A stretch of DNA of 64,000 nucleotides from Nothopassalora personata (Eukaryota > Ascomycota > Dothideomycetes > Mycosphaerellales > Mycosphaerellaceae), in assembly GCA_033816765.1 (NCBI GenBank), contig CM066288.1:3224001-3288000 (forward strand), read 5' to 3'. The notes beneath the pieces were generated by a model. It did no database searches. It saw nothing but the letters and a program-made list of their open reading frames with translations, and had not been told where the DNA came from. The position numbers and the translations under genes were made by a program. Below, one piece after another: positions 9,520 through 21,892 of this stretch (within the stretch, counting starts at the first letter, position 1; the number at the start of each line of letters is the position of its first letter).

Positions 9520-10257
9520 GTCCAGTTTGCTTGACCTCAGTCAGGTGCTCGAGAGTGGCGATGATTGAGAGCAGAGTTCAGGACGAGACCAGCCTCATGA
9601 TATCTGGTCCAGTCGGCGGCAGTGCCATTATTCAGAGTGCAGGCGTGCGTCAGAAGGCGCCAGAACATGTGAGTAAAGGCAGAGTTCTTGGGTCATTGCC
9701 TTGTGAATCTGATGACTGAAAGGCCCTCCAAGACTTCAACCGCCGCTACAAAGAAGCTGACCACAAGTACCGACACACCGGTGGAGGAGGCTATGCGGCG
9801 GGCGGAGGAGTTTCGGGGGCGATTTGCTGACAACAGCTAGCACTGCTGCATAGCTGGTGTTCTGAGGCAGCACTGCCTCTTTCATGCGAACGCATATTGA
9901 GGGCATCATTTCGGCTATTGCGGGCCTCTGAGGCGCAGCGGCAAAATTGATAGTTGCTCCCACACAAAACGCAGATATCGGCCACAGATTGATTGCGGCT
10001 CATGTGAAGTCGTGATACCAGAAGAACATGTTGCCCAGTGGCGCAGCTCCGTGGCGTCATGCGAGCAAAAGTACCACATCAGCAGTATTGTGCGATACTT
10101 GGCGCTTGCAACAGGCTGCAGTAAACGCATGCTGACACTTATGCCGGCGGCCTCGTGTGCAAGCTCGATGCGTTCAGAGCTCTGCGGAGGCTATGGCCAA
10201 CGCTCACCTGCATATCTCGGCGTCTTCATCTTGGCATGAAGCGGTCCGTCCTCATGA
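9520..10257. other. Intergenic with a possible plus-strand coding tail
   Basis: At 9722-9829 the plus strand reads ALQDFNRRYKEADHKYRHTGGGGY... to a stop, preceded by a plausible 3' splice site (CTGATGACTGAAAG, ending at 9720-9721) and a donor GTGAGT at about 9670. No start or upstream exon can be fixed. The rest shows nothing I can support. Confidence 0.3.
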
Positions 10258-11411
10258 TCATTGCTTCAGAGTGGAAGGGTTGGCGGGTGGCACTCGTTCC
10301 TGCTCAATGGTCACCGATATCTGCCGTCGTATTATTGGATCTTCGCTTTCGTTCGAGCCATAGTCGCCGACCGTGGGTCGTAGCTGTGCCCGATCATCTT
10401 GTGGGTCAAGATGGCGAGATGCTGAACCGCCTTTCGAGCTTGAATCATTCCGACTCCTGCCGCCGGACCGCACGTGCGATGCAAGATTATAGCCTCCTCC
10501 CAGAGCGCGCTTCTCCGACGAAGTGTCCCACCCCATCGCCTGGTTGTAGCCTCGAACGAAGTTCTTGATGGTAGGGATCGTCGTCGCGATGAGGGAGTAG
10601 CCTAGCGCGACTTGCTGCCAGACCAAGACGTCCGCGATAGCGAGGCCTGGGTCTGACGAATGAACGTACTTCGCGATCCAGACGCCGTGCAGCGACGCGA
10701 AGATCGCACATACGAGTCTGAAAGAAAAGGCGAAGATAATCGTGATCTTGATGCCGAGGCGCATTTGCAGCGGCCAAAGCAGGACCAGAGTCAGGCCTAC
10801 ATAGAGCACTTCGAGCACTGCATCGGTGCTGATGACCACAGTCCATCGCGCAAGCTACACAATCATCAGTACGGGACGAGTCTTCACCTGCTGCGACTTC
10901 TTCCCCTCACCTTCCCATCGCATCGCGCTGGCCCATAGAGCATTTTCCAGGATCCACAACCAATGCTCACGCCCAGGACGCCGGCAATGCCCCAAGTTGC
11001 AGTAAGTGCCAGCGCAACGTTGCAACACCACCAAACGGTTCGACGCTTCAGAGTGAACAGTCTCTTGAGAAAGAAGACAACACTGAGCTTGCTCAACGTC
11101 ATGGCGAGGATGAACAAGACCTCGCTCGCCAGGACGGCGTGCGCCAGTTTTGCTGCATGGCTCTGGCTGAGGAGGAGAGTGCTCTGTCCGAGACCCTGCT
11201 CCAGGCCCACGTAGATGGCAATGAACTGTCCCAATGCGACAATCGTTGCTGTCGCAATAAGCCAGTCGTCCTCCCCGAGAGTATGACACTTGATGTGAAA
11301 TCTCGTAGCCAGAGTAATGATGGTGAACATCAGCGACAGAATCGCCGCGACCCACACCACGCCTGCCCGATCCGTGGCAGTCACGGGAGAGAAGGTGTGA
11401 GTCGGCGCCAT
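10258..11411 (-). CDS. Pth11-like / fungal rhodopsin-domain integral membrane protein
   Basis: Exons 11411-10911 and 10854-10258 give 365 aa; the 56-bp phase-0 intron (GTGAGG...TGTAG) joins ARCDGK to LARWTVVIS. The start is the first ATG (MAPTHTFSPV); upstream in-frame codons include only GTG. Seven hydrophobic segments can be counted, starting with VVWVAAILSLMFTIITLATRF and including LLWPLQMRLGIKITIIFAFS. The family signatures GEDDWLI after TM1 and LSKLSVVFFLKRLF in TM4 are present, as is the late IPTIKNFVRGYNQAMGW. Members of this fungal family are seven-TM proteins, some (Pth11) needed for surface sensing and appressorium formation. The cytoplasmic tail (about 100 aa) is Ser/Arg/Asp-rich. 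No CFEM domain is seen. Ligand and partner are unknown. Confidence 0.88.
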
Positions 11412-12311
11412 ATGGTGCTGATGCCTGTGCTGTAGCCCGCCTGCTGCCTCTACAGCCGTCTCTCCCGATTGCTTCACATCAGTGACACGAGATCAGAAGG
11501 AAAGAACAGGAAGAGGAGATAAGAGAGAGGCGCACAGCAAACCTTCACGAAAAGTATCGGCGACCGACTCGGCAGAGGACACGGACGCATGGCGGAGCTA
11601 CTGCAGGATCAGCATCCTGCGAGGTGTGTTGGCGACGACAGCCCGTGCCACCCGTCGGAGCGCTATGTAGGAGACTTGGCGTCGTCTTGGCCAGCGGGGA
11701 ACAGAGGAGCAGGACGGCAAGATTGGCTGGTGACGTTGAGTACAGTAGTGAAGGGGTAATGAACTGGCTGGCACGTTGAGGCGGGCATTGGAGAAAGCGG
11801 GACGACCCCTGGTCGAGCATCAAGCCCGGTCACGCCGTGGCCATGTAAGAACCGACCGGCTCTCTCCGTTAGCTCTACGGTACAACGCACCCACCCGCCG
11901 GCACATGTGAAGGAGAGACGGAGATTGGTGTCAATTTGTGTCATATGCGTATGCATTCGGTAGTGGAACGCATCTCAAAACGATGGTAGTGCAAGCTAAA
12001 CCAGCCATGTACCAAGAGTAGCTAGAAACAGCACAATCCATCGATAAAAACATGCCGACTATGTTCAGATTGCATGAAAGCACATTGGCAATGGCCAGAA
12101 AACCGCCTCGTCCTTTCTTCATTAACATCGTGAATATCCGCCTCAACCTTCTCCCAGTCGTAGCGATTCCATCGTACAAGACAATCCGCCCTTCGTTTTC
12201 GTGCTCGCTGCTATGCTGTCCCTCTATGGATTCGTAATGCTGCAAAAGGGTATCTGGCATCGTGAATATCGTCCGGAAAAATCTAAAATGGAAAGAATCG
12301 TCGCGTGCTGC
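11412..12311. other. Intergenic, upstream of rhodopsin-like gene and downstream of GLT1
   Basis: About 900 bp that must include the promoter of the membrane-protein gene and the GLT1 3' UTR. Short open frames on both strands lack any recognisable feature. I see no repeats or RNA genes. Confidence 0.4.
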
Positions 12312-15300
12312 CTAAGCGGCGGCGGTGATGAGCTCAGAAGGCGCACCGTTGGCCTTCGAAAGGAGCTCGTATGGTGGTCGCTTGACGATACCACCAGTGA
12401 CTGGAAGTTGAGTGCCGACACCCGTAAGGTACGAGTCGACATCGCGGGCGGACTGTCTGCCTTCGTTGATGCCCCAGACGATCAAAGACTGACCACGTCG
12501 GCAATCGCCGGCAGCGAAAACACCCTCGACGTTGGTGGTGTACTTGCCTGGTGGCGTCTTGAAGTTCTTGCGACCGTCAAGCTCAATCTGGCCTTCGGTG
12601 ACCCTCTCCTCTGGTGACAGGAAACCCATAGAGATGAGGACAAGTTCAGCTGGGAAGAACTCCTCGCTACCTTCAATCTCCTTCATGTCCCAACCGCCGG
12701 TGGAGTTCTTGGTCCATTCAAGCCGCTTGATATTGACACCCTTGACGTTGCCTTCATCGTCACCGACAAAGTCCTTTGACATGATGCAATACTCACGTGG
12801 GTCGCGACCCATATGAGTCTTCACCTCGGTGTGACCGTAGTCGACACGGTAGATGCGGGGCCATTGTGGCCAAGGGTTATCAGCGGCACGCGCAGCAGGT
12901 GGCTGTGGAAGCAACTCAAAGTTGATAACAGACTTTGCCCCATGTCGGACGGATGTACCAATGCAGTCGTTACCAGTGTCACCACCTCCAATGACGATAA
13001 CGTTCTTGCCCTTGGCAGAGATGTAGGCGTTGTCAGCAAGCTCGGAGTCGAGCAGGGACTTCGTGTTCTTGTGCAGGAACTGCATGGCAAAGTGAATGCC
13101 ATTGAGTTCACGTCCTGGGATCTTCAGGTCGCGAGGAACGGTAGAACCAGTCGCAAGAACAACGGCGTCAGACTGCTTTCTGATATCACTGAAGCTTGGG
13201 AAACCCTCCTGCCCGATGAAAGTACCTGGCTTGAAATTGATGCCCTCGGCGGCCATGAAGTCAACACGGCGCTGGACCACATTCTTGTCGAGCTTCATGT
13301 TGGGAATTCCGTACATGAGAAGACCACCGATGCGATCGGAACGCTCGTATACGGTGACTTCGTGGCCGACCTTGTTGAGCTGATCGGCAGCGGCAAGGCC
13401 GGCTGGACCGGAGCCGACAATGGCGACCTTCTTTCCGCTGCGGAACTTTGGTGGGTTAGGGACCATCCAGCCCATTTCGAAACCGCGGTCAATGATGGCG
13501 CACTCGACGGATTTGATACCAACAGGATCCTCGTTGATGCCAAGGACACAAGCACCCTCGCAGGGAGCTGGGCACACGCGACCAGTAAACTCCGGAAAGT
13601 TGTTGGTCATGAGCAGCCTGTTGAGTGCGTCCTGCCATTGGCCGCGAAACGCGAGCTCATTCCATTTGGGGATGATGTTGGAGATTGGGCAACCCGTGTC
13701 GGACTGGCAGAAAGGAACACCGCAGTCCATACAGCGAGCGGTCTGGTACTTTAGCTCGTCTTCGGTAAGACGCGAGTTGAGCTCGCCCCAGTCGCGAATT
13801 CGTGTCTTCGGCTGGCGGTACTTCTCTGATCGACGCTGGTACTTCATAAAGCCCTTTGTTTTGTCCAGAACCAAGGCCGAACGCTTCCTCTCAGCTGCAC
13901 CATCAGGCAAGCTCTCCTCGAGGTCACCGAGACTAGCCTTCTTCGCTTCCTTCGCGTGGTCATTCTCGCGCGACTGCTCGTGCAGGTTGCGCACAGCATT
14001 GCCGGGGAGGATTGGGAGAGGATATTCGGCCTTCTTGGCTTCCTCTGCCTTCTTGGCTTCTTCTTCCATAACTCGCTTGTAGTCAGTGGGGAGGACCTTG
14101 ACAAAGTGAGGCAGAGCTCGGTTGAAGTCGAGCAGGATTCGTGCAGCGAGCTCGGAGCCAGTGTAGTGATGGTGATCTTCAATGAGTCCGCGAAGGAATG
14201 CGATCTCATGTGGGTCCTCAAGGTTGGAGAGCTCAACCATCTCCTGGTTGACCTTGCCCTGAAAGTCGTTGTGCAAGTCGAGGACGTAGGCGATGCCACC
14301 AGACATACCAGCGGCGAAGTTGCGGCCAGTGCTGCCAAGAACAACAACACGTCCACCAGTCATGTACTCACAACCATGGTCACCAACACCTTCGACGACC
14401 GCAGTGACACCAGAGTTTCGCACAGCAAAGCGCTCAGCGGCCACACCGCGGAAGAAGCAAGTACCCATCGTGGCACCGTACAAGCAAACGTTGCCAATGA
14501 TGACGTTCTCCTCCGCCTTGAAGACCGCGGATCGTGGTGGGTAGATGATGAGCCTGCCTCCGGACAGACCCTTGCCAACATAATCATTGGCGTCACCCTC
14601 GAGCTCAAGAGTGACACCTGGTGCAAGATAGGCACCGAACGACTGACCAGCCGAGCCACGAATGTTGGCATGGATGGTGTCTTGAGGAAGACCCTTCTCT
14701 CCAAAGCGCTTGCTGATCTGGTATGAGAGCGTTGCTCCCATGGCGCGGTCGGTGTTGACAATGTCGCACTCGATGCGGCACGGAAGACCCTTCTCGAGAG
14801 CAAGCTCAGACTCCGCTATCAGCTTGTTGTCCAAGCGTACGTGAAGCTTGTGGTCTTGCTTGCGGACGTTGTATGTAGCGACACCAGATCGAAGGGTATG
14901 CGCAGGAGTGAGGATGAGCGAGAGGTCGATGTTCTCGGTCTTTGCGTTTCTGAGATCCTCACGGACCTTAAGCGCCTCGGTGTGGCCAACCATCTCGTTG
15001 ACAGTGCGGAAACCAAGCTTGGCCATGATGGCTCGCAACTCGTTCGAGAGGAAGTAAAAGAAGTTGATAACGTGCTCTGGTGTACCCTTGAACTTCTTGC
15101 GGAGCTCTGGGTCTTGAGTCGCGATACCAACGGGGCAAGTATTCAGATGACTGCAGGTATTGTTAGCACGAGACACTCCATAAAGTGTGGCAAGTATGAC
15201 TTACCATTTGCGCATCATGATGCAGCCCATGGCGATGAGAGGGGCGGTAGCGAAGCCGAACTCCTCAGCACCAAGCAGACAAGCAAGGGCAACATCACGT

Positions 15301-18300
15301 CCAGTACGAAGCTGGCCGTCGGTCTGGACGACGACACGTCCGCGCAGGTCGTTAAGAACCAGAGTTTGGTGAGTCTCAGCGAGACCCAACTCCCATGGGA
15401 GACCAGCATACTTGATACCAGTCCAGCGAGATGCACCGGTACCACCGTCATGACCAGAAATAAGAATGTGGTCAGCCTTGGCCTTTGCGACACCAGACGC
15501 AACGATACCAACACCAGTCTCCGACACGAGCTTGACGGAAACGCGAGCACGGGGGTTTGAGCACTTCAGATCGTAAATCAGCTGTTTCAAGTCCTCGATG
15601 GAGTAGATGTCGTGATGTGGAGGTGGTGAGATGAGACCGACACCTGGAGTGGAGTGACGGGTCTTGGCGATTGGTCCAGATACCTTGTGGCCTGGAAGTT
15701 CACCACCCTCACCTGGTTTGGCTCCTTGAGCCATCTTGATCTGAAGCTCGTCTGCATCAGCCAGGTAGTTGCTCGTAACACCGAAACGTCCGGAGGCGAT
15801 CTGCTTTATGGCAGATCGCATAGTGTCGCCGTTGTCCATTGGCAGAGATCGCTCTGGGTCCTCCCCACCTTCGCCAGTGTTGGACTTGCCACCAAGTCTG
15901 TTCATGGCCACAGCAAGCGTAGAGTGGGACTCCATCGAGATGGAACCGTACGACATGGCACCAGTCACGAAACGACGGACGATCTCGGTCCACGGCTCAA
16001 CCTGCTCGACCGGGATCGGGTTGAATGCGTCGAAGTCGAAGTCGAGCAGACCTCGCAGGGTGCAGTTCTTGATTTGCTCATACTCAGAGCGCGAATAGGC
16101 CTCGTATGACTTGTCATTCTTCATGCGCACTGCGTCCTGGATGTTGGCAATAGAGACTGGGTCGTTGACGTGTGGCTCACCGCCGTCACGCCAATGGTAT
16201 TCTCCGGTCTCAGGCAGACCTGGAATTTCGTGGATATTACGGGTTGGGTAACCCTTCTCGTGCAGTGCAAAAGCATCCTGAGCGATAAGTTCGAAGGTCA
16301 TACCTCTGATGCGGGTCGCAGTACCAGTGAAGCATCTGTCAACCACGGCATCGTCGATACCGAGAGCTTCGAAAATTTGAGCACCCTTGTAACTCTGCAG
16401 AGTCGAGATACCCATCTTGCTCATGACCTTCAGGATACCACCGTCGCAAGAATGTTTGTAGTTACCGATGAGGTCTTCTGAGCTGATCTTCTTGCGGATC
16501 AAGCCTTCACGGTTGAGCTTCAAGATGCATTCAATGGCGAGGTATGGGCAAATGGCATCAGCACCATAGCCGACCAACACGCACATGTGGTGGACCTCAC
16601 GAGCCTCAGCGGTCTCAACGACTAGAGCAGCCTGAGCTCTCCATCTATTGCGAACCAAGTGGTGATGGACCATTCCAGTAGCGAGGAGGGATGAGATAGC
16701 AACTCGCTCAGCAGAAGTCTTGCGGTCAGACAATATGATAATGTTGTCTCCGTTCTCAATGGCTTTGGATGCTGCGTCGCAAATGCGATCAAGCGCATCG
16801 TAGTAACCGGCAATGCCGTCTGCCTTGGGGAAAGTGATGTCAATAGTCGCAACAGTCCAGTCACTGTAGAGTGTTGTGACGTTGGTAAGCGCGTTGAACT
16901 CCTCGACAGAGAGCATCGGCGACGGGAGGTAGAGTCTGTGAGCCTGCTCTTTGTTCATCTCGAGCAAGTTACCCTGTGGACCAACGTACGAGCCAAGCGA
17001 CATGACCACGGACTCTCGGATTGGGTCGATTGGAGGGTTCGTGACCTGCGCAAAGAGCTGTCGGAAATACTCGAATAGTAGACGTGGCTGTTGAGCCAAG
17101 CAGGCCAATGGAGCATCGTTGCCCATAGAGCCCAGTGCTTCCTTGGAGTCAGCAGCCATGGGAGCAAGAAGCAGAGTTACCTGCTCAAGTGAGTATCCAA
17201 AAGCCTTCAGCCTTGGGTCTTCCTGGACCTTGCTCTCAGTGAGCTGAATGCTGAGATCAGTGCCCTTCTCGAGCAGAGTCGAGTGGATGTCTGGCAGAAC
17301 GAGAAGCTGTGAGCTTATCCAGGACCTGAAGTCCTGTCTATTGGAGACGGTCTCCTTCAGCTCAGCGTCATCAATAATTCGGCCTGCTTGAGTGTCGACC
17401 AAGAGCATACGTCCAGGCTGGAGTCGTCCCTTTTGTACAACGGTGGAAGGATCGATGGCGATCGTACCAACTTCAGATGCGCAGATGATTCTGTCATCGT
17501 CGAGCACATAATATCTACAAGGTCGCAGACCGTTTCGGTCAAGGTTGGCACCACAGTAACGACCGTCAGAGAATGTAAAAAGAGCTGGACCATCCCATGG
17601 CTCCATCATACAAGCAGCCCACTCGTAGAAAGCTTGCTTCTTGTCATCGATCGTATCATTGCCCTGCCACGCCTCTGGAACCATAAGCATTACAGCCTCT
17701 GGGAGAGACAGTACACCGTTGATCATCAGCAGCTCCAAAACGTTGTCGAATGCTGCTGAATCGGAGCCCCCGTCTTCGATGATAGGGTAGAGCGCTTCTA
17801 GCTCCTCGCCGAAAAACTCTGACTTGAGCACACCTTCTCTTGCGCGCATCCAGTTCTTGTTGCCTCGCAGAGTGTTGATCTCTCCGTTGTGGGCGGCCCA
17901 TCGAAGTGGCTGGGCTCTGTCCCAGGAAGGGAATGTGTTTGTTGAAAATCGCGAATGAACCAGGGCAAAATGTCCTTCGTAGTCAACGTTCACCAGATCG
18001 TGGTAGTAGTCGTAGACTTGCACGGGAGACAGCTGTCCTTTGTAGACCATGTTCTTATTGCTCAAAGAGCAGATGTAGAACCAGTTGTGCAGACCAACAA
18101 CATGTGTGGCGCGCTTTCGCAGCACATAAAGCTGTCTCTCGAACGCCTGCTCTTCATACTTCTCGTTGAAGTCCGAAGCTGGCTCCTTGCCGCTGCCGTA
18201 CCAGGACTTCATGACCACGAAAGGCTGGAGGATGATAGGCTCTCGCGACTTCGCAGCAGGTCCAAGCAATGTGCTGTCCTTCGGCACCTCACGCCAGCCA

Positions 18301-18797
18301 AGTACTCGCAGGTCGAGTTGATCTGCGATGTCCTCAAACTTGTCGAGCGTCTCCTTGAGAAGCTCCTCCTCTGGCTTGAAGAAGACATTACCAGCGGCAT
18401 ACTTGCCGATCTCTGGCAACTTGATGCCCTGCTCTGTCTCGAAATTCTTGACGAAGAACTTGTGTGGAATGGAAGTCATGACACCGGCACCGTCTCCATC
18501 TCGTGCATCAGAACCCACCGCACCACGATGGGTCATGTTGCAAAGAAGGTTCCGTGCATCTGTGACGATCTTGTGGCTCGCCTTACCCTTGATATGGGCG
18601 GCGAAGCCAACACCACAGGCATCCTTCTCGAGCTCTGGGTCGTACAGACCCTGCTTCAGCGGCAGAGCTCCCGCCCATGACTTGTTCTCAGGCGTGTTTT
18701 GGTACGGATAGATGTTCACTTGCTCCTCTTGGGGTTCGTCAATCTCGTCGATGGTGGCTTCATTCTTTACATCGTCGGCGAAGGAGACTCGACCCAT
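12312..18797 (-). CDS. GLT1: Glutamate synthase [NADH] (GOGAT)
   Basis: Exons 18797-15205 and 15150-12312 give 2143 aa, the usual fungal length. It makes two L-glutamate from L-glutamine plus 2-oxoglutarate using NADH. A propeptide of 60 residues ends before the nucleophile Cys61 (DACGVGF) of the class-II glutaminase domain. Then come the central domain and the FMN-binding synthase domain ([45 protein letters not shown]). The [3Fe-4S] cysteines C-x5-C-x4-C follow (residues about 1192-1203), and the 54-bp intron (15151-15204) splits the codon of the second one. The C-terminal part is the small-subunit module with [14 protein letters not shown] and CPAPCEGAC Fe-S motifs, FAD site [16 protein letters not shown] and NADH site [13 protein letters not shown]. 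Met at 18797 was chosen because MGRVSFADD begins the conserved protein; the 113 upstream in-frame residues look non-coding. Confidence 0.97.
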
Positions 18798-21214
18798 TCT
18801 TCCGGCCAAAAGCCGAACGGTCCGAGTGGATGTGGTGGCACAGGCGGGTAGCTGTGGGCAGTGTCTCAGCCTGTCGTGGGCTAGAGAGGCGCTTGTGAGA
18901 TGGGTAGAAAGATCGGCTGGATAGGGTATGTAAGTCAGTCGAATGTGCGGGTGATGTGGATGTACGAGGAAGAAACCGATTGTGAGGGTTACGGTCAATA
19001 GATGCAGCAGATGCAGACTACTGAGCTGTCGCAAGGTCGCAAGAGTAATCGTGTTGTTCCCCCACCCGCGAATAGTGTGGACTGGGCATGCACGAGAAGC
19101 TTTCTTGGCTTTGCCTCTGGGTGAAACAGCGATCAACAGCGGTCAACGTGATGTCAATGATTTTGCTGGTTGAAGTTGGCCGACCGGAGACCCTCGTGCT
19201 GCAAGCAGTCCAGATCAACGAGAAAAGGAAGTGCAGAGCGAGGTCGCGCGGTTGAAAGCTTCAGAGCGACCGTGGGGTCAAGTCCAGATATCATCATGCC
19301 TTGCACGACTCGTTGCTGGGAGTGTAATAAACAACATACCTCAGAGATGATGATGATCCTGAAACTGATCTTTTTGTGCTGCGTGCACAGCGTGTAGTTG
19401 TTTGGGTGTAACGTGGCGAGAGGACTCTGATGTGCCGACGAGAGGGAAGCGACGACCGAGAAAAGCTCGTCCTCAAGAGCGATGCGGCTGGGCCACTGCT
19501 GCATTATTCACTTCGTCGCTCCACCAGGCTAATTTACAGTCCCCACATGTTGTTCTAACAGGAAGCTGTCTGGACACGATATCGCGGCTGCGCTCTCGCC
19601 ATTTCCCGTTCGTTGCTGACCATTCCCGCATTCACCTCCCACCTCGGCTAACGACTCGTGTCAAAAGGGATTGCCATTGCTACGGCGACGGCCCTTCCTA
19701 TACCACCGTATACAGCTCGGTATCATGTCTCGCAATGACGCTGCCTGCTGTTCGACACCCAGGCCAAGCTGTAAGGATGTCGGCACCCTCCACGTCTGCT
19801 CGCATACAACAGACTGTCCGAAAAATCATCTGCCACATCCATGAGCTGGGATGGGACCCTGGCGCTTGCTCGGGGTGCATTCGCACTAACAATTTAAAGC
19901 GGCAGGCCCGCAGCTTGCTTTTGTTTTTGACTTTGAACGACACGGCACGTCTAGCGGTCATAGCTCGCAGGTCTGCTGAGAATGCCTGGATTCGTATTGG
20001 CTGAGTGGATCTCACAGTGACTAACTATGCCCGGCCCAGTGCCGCGACAAGGGGAGATTGCCGTGCGCAAGTGCATGGGAAGCTCACTGCATGACCTGCA
20101 ATTGGATGGAACGTCGCCAGTATTTTGTCTCGACACATTCGACTGTGTCATTTATTCATTTTGCTGCAGTCCTACCTTTGATCGCTTTCATGTGATACGT
20201 GCACCGTGGCTGATATCCATCTGATGCTGCCTCGCGAGCCTGCCTAATCTTGCACGCTTGTATACATACAAGAAGCGCCAGCATTTGCTTTTCTCTTGCT
20301 CATCTGGACGGGACGTTGCACACAAATTCGATAGCTCCGAGTGCGTTGCCTCCGCCGAGCATACGCAGCTTGTGTGCTGGGGTCATCACGAGCTGCCGAA
20401 GCGGTGTATCTAGGCGAGGCTCTCCTTCTCAAAAGATCGGGAGAGATCGGGAGCAACTGAGTACGAGCTCGCTTTTCCTCCGCCCCCGATGTCGGCTCTC
20501 GCATATAGAAAATGGTTGGATGGCAGGATAAAGCGAGAACCAGAAGACTGACAAACACTCCGGACATGAGTCGCCGAGCATCTTGCGGTTGCGATCGTGT
20601 AGCGTCGTTTGTCTGTGCAGATCGACGGTCATTGGCTGTCTTTTGAAATGGCAATCAGCTGCCTTGTGAAGATATGCGCTTGGCGTACAGCCCAGATCAT
20701 CTTCTTTCCCTCACTCGAGCAAAGTCACGCAGCGCGCTATGGTTGTTCAATAGTACAACTGTTGCCTGTATTGCATTCGCGCAGCACAATCCGCCCCATC
20801 GAGAGACAGCAAAGCGAGGATACAATCTCGTTCTGAGCCGGAGGCTGTACGATTTCCACTTACGCGTCCCTCGCAATGCGAACATACGAACATAAGTCCA
20901 TTCACAGGACCCGGCACAGCAGGGACAGAAGCTCGAAGCGTGCGTGTTTCTTCAACCAACGCTATAGCTAATGCTTTTGGTGGAACTTTGCAGGTGTACA
21001 GACAAGGCGAATCAACCCGTCTGAGTTCCTTTTGCATGTCTCGGACAGCCGAATACGTTCTGCTTGCATATTCGACGCCATCGCTATGCAAGAGCAAACC
21101 TGCAAATTCAATCAGCATGGATCTTGAACCAGCCCAGTATCAGCTACGTACCTCCGCTTTGACGCTGCGAGGCTATCCTGTTACGGTGAGAGGGACTGTG
21201 TCTGCGCACTGCAC
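18798..21214. other. 2.4-kb intergenic region
   Basis: The largest gap in the housekeeping part. It must hold the GLT1 promoter and leader at its left end. Open frames exist (for example at 19402-20004 plus and 20244-20654 minus), but they have no recognisable domain, atypical composition and no splice support, so I call no gene. I see no tRNA, no transposon ends and no strong TA enrichment. Confidence 0.4.
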
Positions 21215-21582
21215 TCAGTCCTCCATGACATCGTCGTCCTGAAAGTCATCGTCGTCCTCCTCGTCATCGTCCTCCTCCGGAAGCTCCTTTGCAGCCTCTG
21301 CGTAGTCGATATTCTTGCCGCGAGTGCGTGAGCTGACAATGTTGTCCGTGTCGATCTCCTCCATGTTGTCCTCGTCCGGCTCCTCAATCTCAGCCTCGCC
21401 CTGCGCGCTCGAGTCAGCGAAAAGATGTGTTTGCGCCTAAGCTTTCTCACCTCGCCCTCTTCGTCGTCCTCCGAAGACTCCTCCATTGGGTCCTGCTCGG
21501 GTGCCTTACCCTTGCCCTTCTCTGGAGTGTCCATTGAGACGTCGGCAGAAGCCTTGTTTGGGTCTTGAACGGAGTCGCTCAT
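21215..21582 (-). CDS. CHZ1: Histone H2A.Z-specific chaperone CHZ1
   Basis: Exons 21582-21451 and 21400-21215 give 105 aa; the 50-bp phase-0 intron (GTGAGA...GCGCAG) joins EDDEEGE to GEAEIEEPDED. The second exon carries the CHZ motif: MEEIDTDNIVSSRTRGKNIDYAEA, followed by a long acidic tail (EEDDDEEDDDDFQDDD) ending VMED. The first exon is short, acidic and Lys/Glu-rich. Chz1 binds H2A.Z-H2B dimers and delivers them to SWR1 for histone exchange in the nucleus. Length is short but normal for the family. It is divergent from the Ctf4 gene across 310 bp. Reading the first exon without splicing gives a misleading Arg/Thr-rich protein. Confidence 0.93.
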
Positions 21583-21892
21583 GGTGGGCTGTGGTAGTAG
21601 AAGGTTCGATTTGTGTGATGACTGCAATTCAGTTGATCAGCAGATGTGCACGTTAATCGCATCTTGATCGCGAAAGGACGTACAGAGACTCGAGAGCTGC
21701 GGATTGCGCGCGGTGAGCGGAAAGAGTGCGGTGTTTTTGGAGATGTTTTGGTCGTGGTGATGGACCGTGGGAAACGTTCGGCGCCTAATCCCTGTCAGAC
21801 GGCGCGCCAACCTCACGCGTCGCGTCAGTTGCGGCTTCCACTTTCGATGCATCAACACCTTGAACAAGACACAGAAGCACGCCGGATCCCAG
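21583..21892. promoter_or_regulatory. Divergent CHZ1 / CTF4 promoter
   Basis: 310 bp between two ATGs of chromatin and replication genes, so one shared control region is likely. It contains the palindromic GGCGCGCC element and an ACGCGT box described separately, both close to the CTF4 ATG. Confidence 0.55.
21801..21820. promoter_or_regulatory. MCB box (ACGCGT) beside an E2F-like GGCGCGCCAA
   Basis: ggcgcgccaa at 21801-21810 is immediately followed by cctc and ACGCGT at 21815-21820, 73 bases before the CTF4 ATG. ACGCGT is the binding site of MBF, which drives G1/S genes in fungi; GGCGCGCCAA matches the related E2F-type core. Presence in front of a replication gene fits; occupancy is inferred. 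Confidence 0.6.

Noticed and set aside
15151..15204. Glutamate synthase as two adjacent large- and small-subunit genes
   Set aside because: A 54-bp intron joins both frames exactly through the Fe-S cysteine motif; it is one fused NADH-type enzyme.
19402..20004. 200-codon plus-strand frame in the 2.4-kb gap
   Set aside because: No recognisable domain, odd amino-acid mix and an overlapping frame of similar size on the other strand.
20244..20654. 136-codon minus-strand frame with one hydrophobic patch
   Set aside because: Low-complexity Arg-rich translation, no splice or leader support, no family resemblance.
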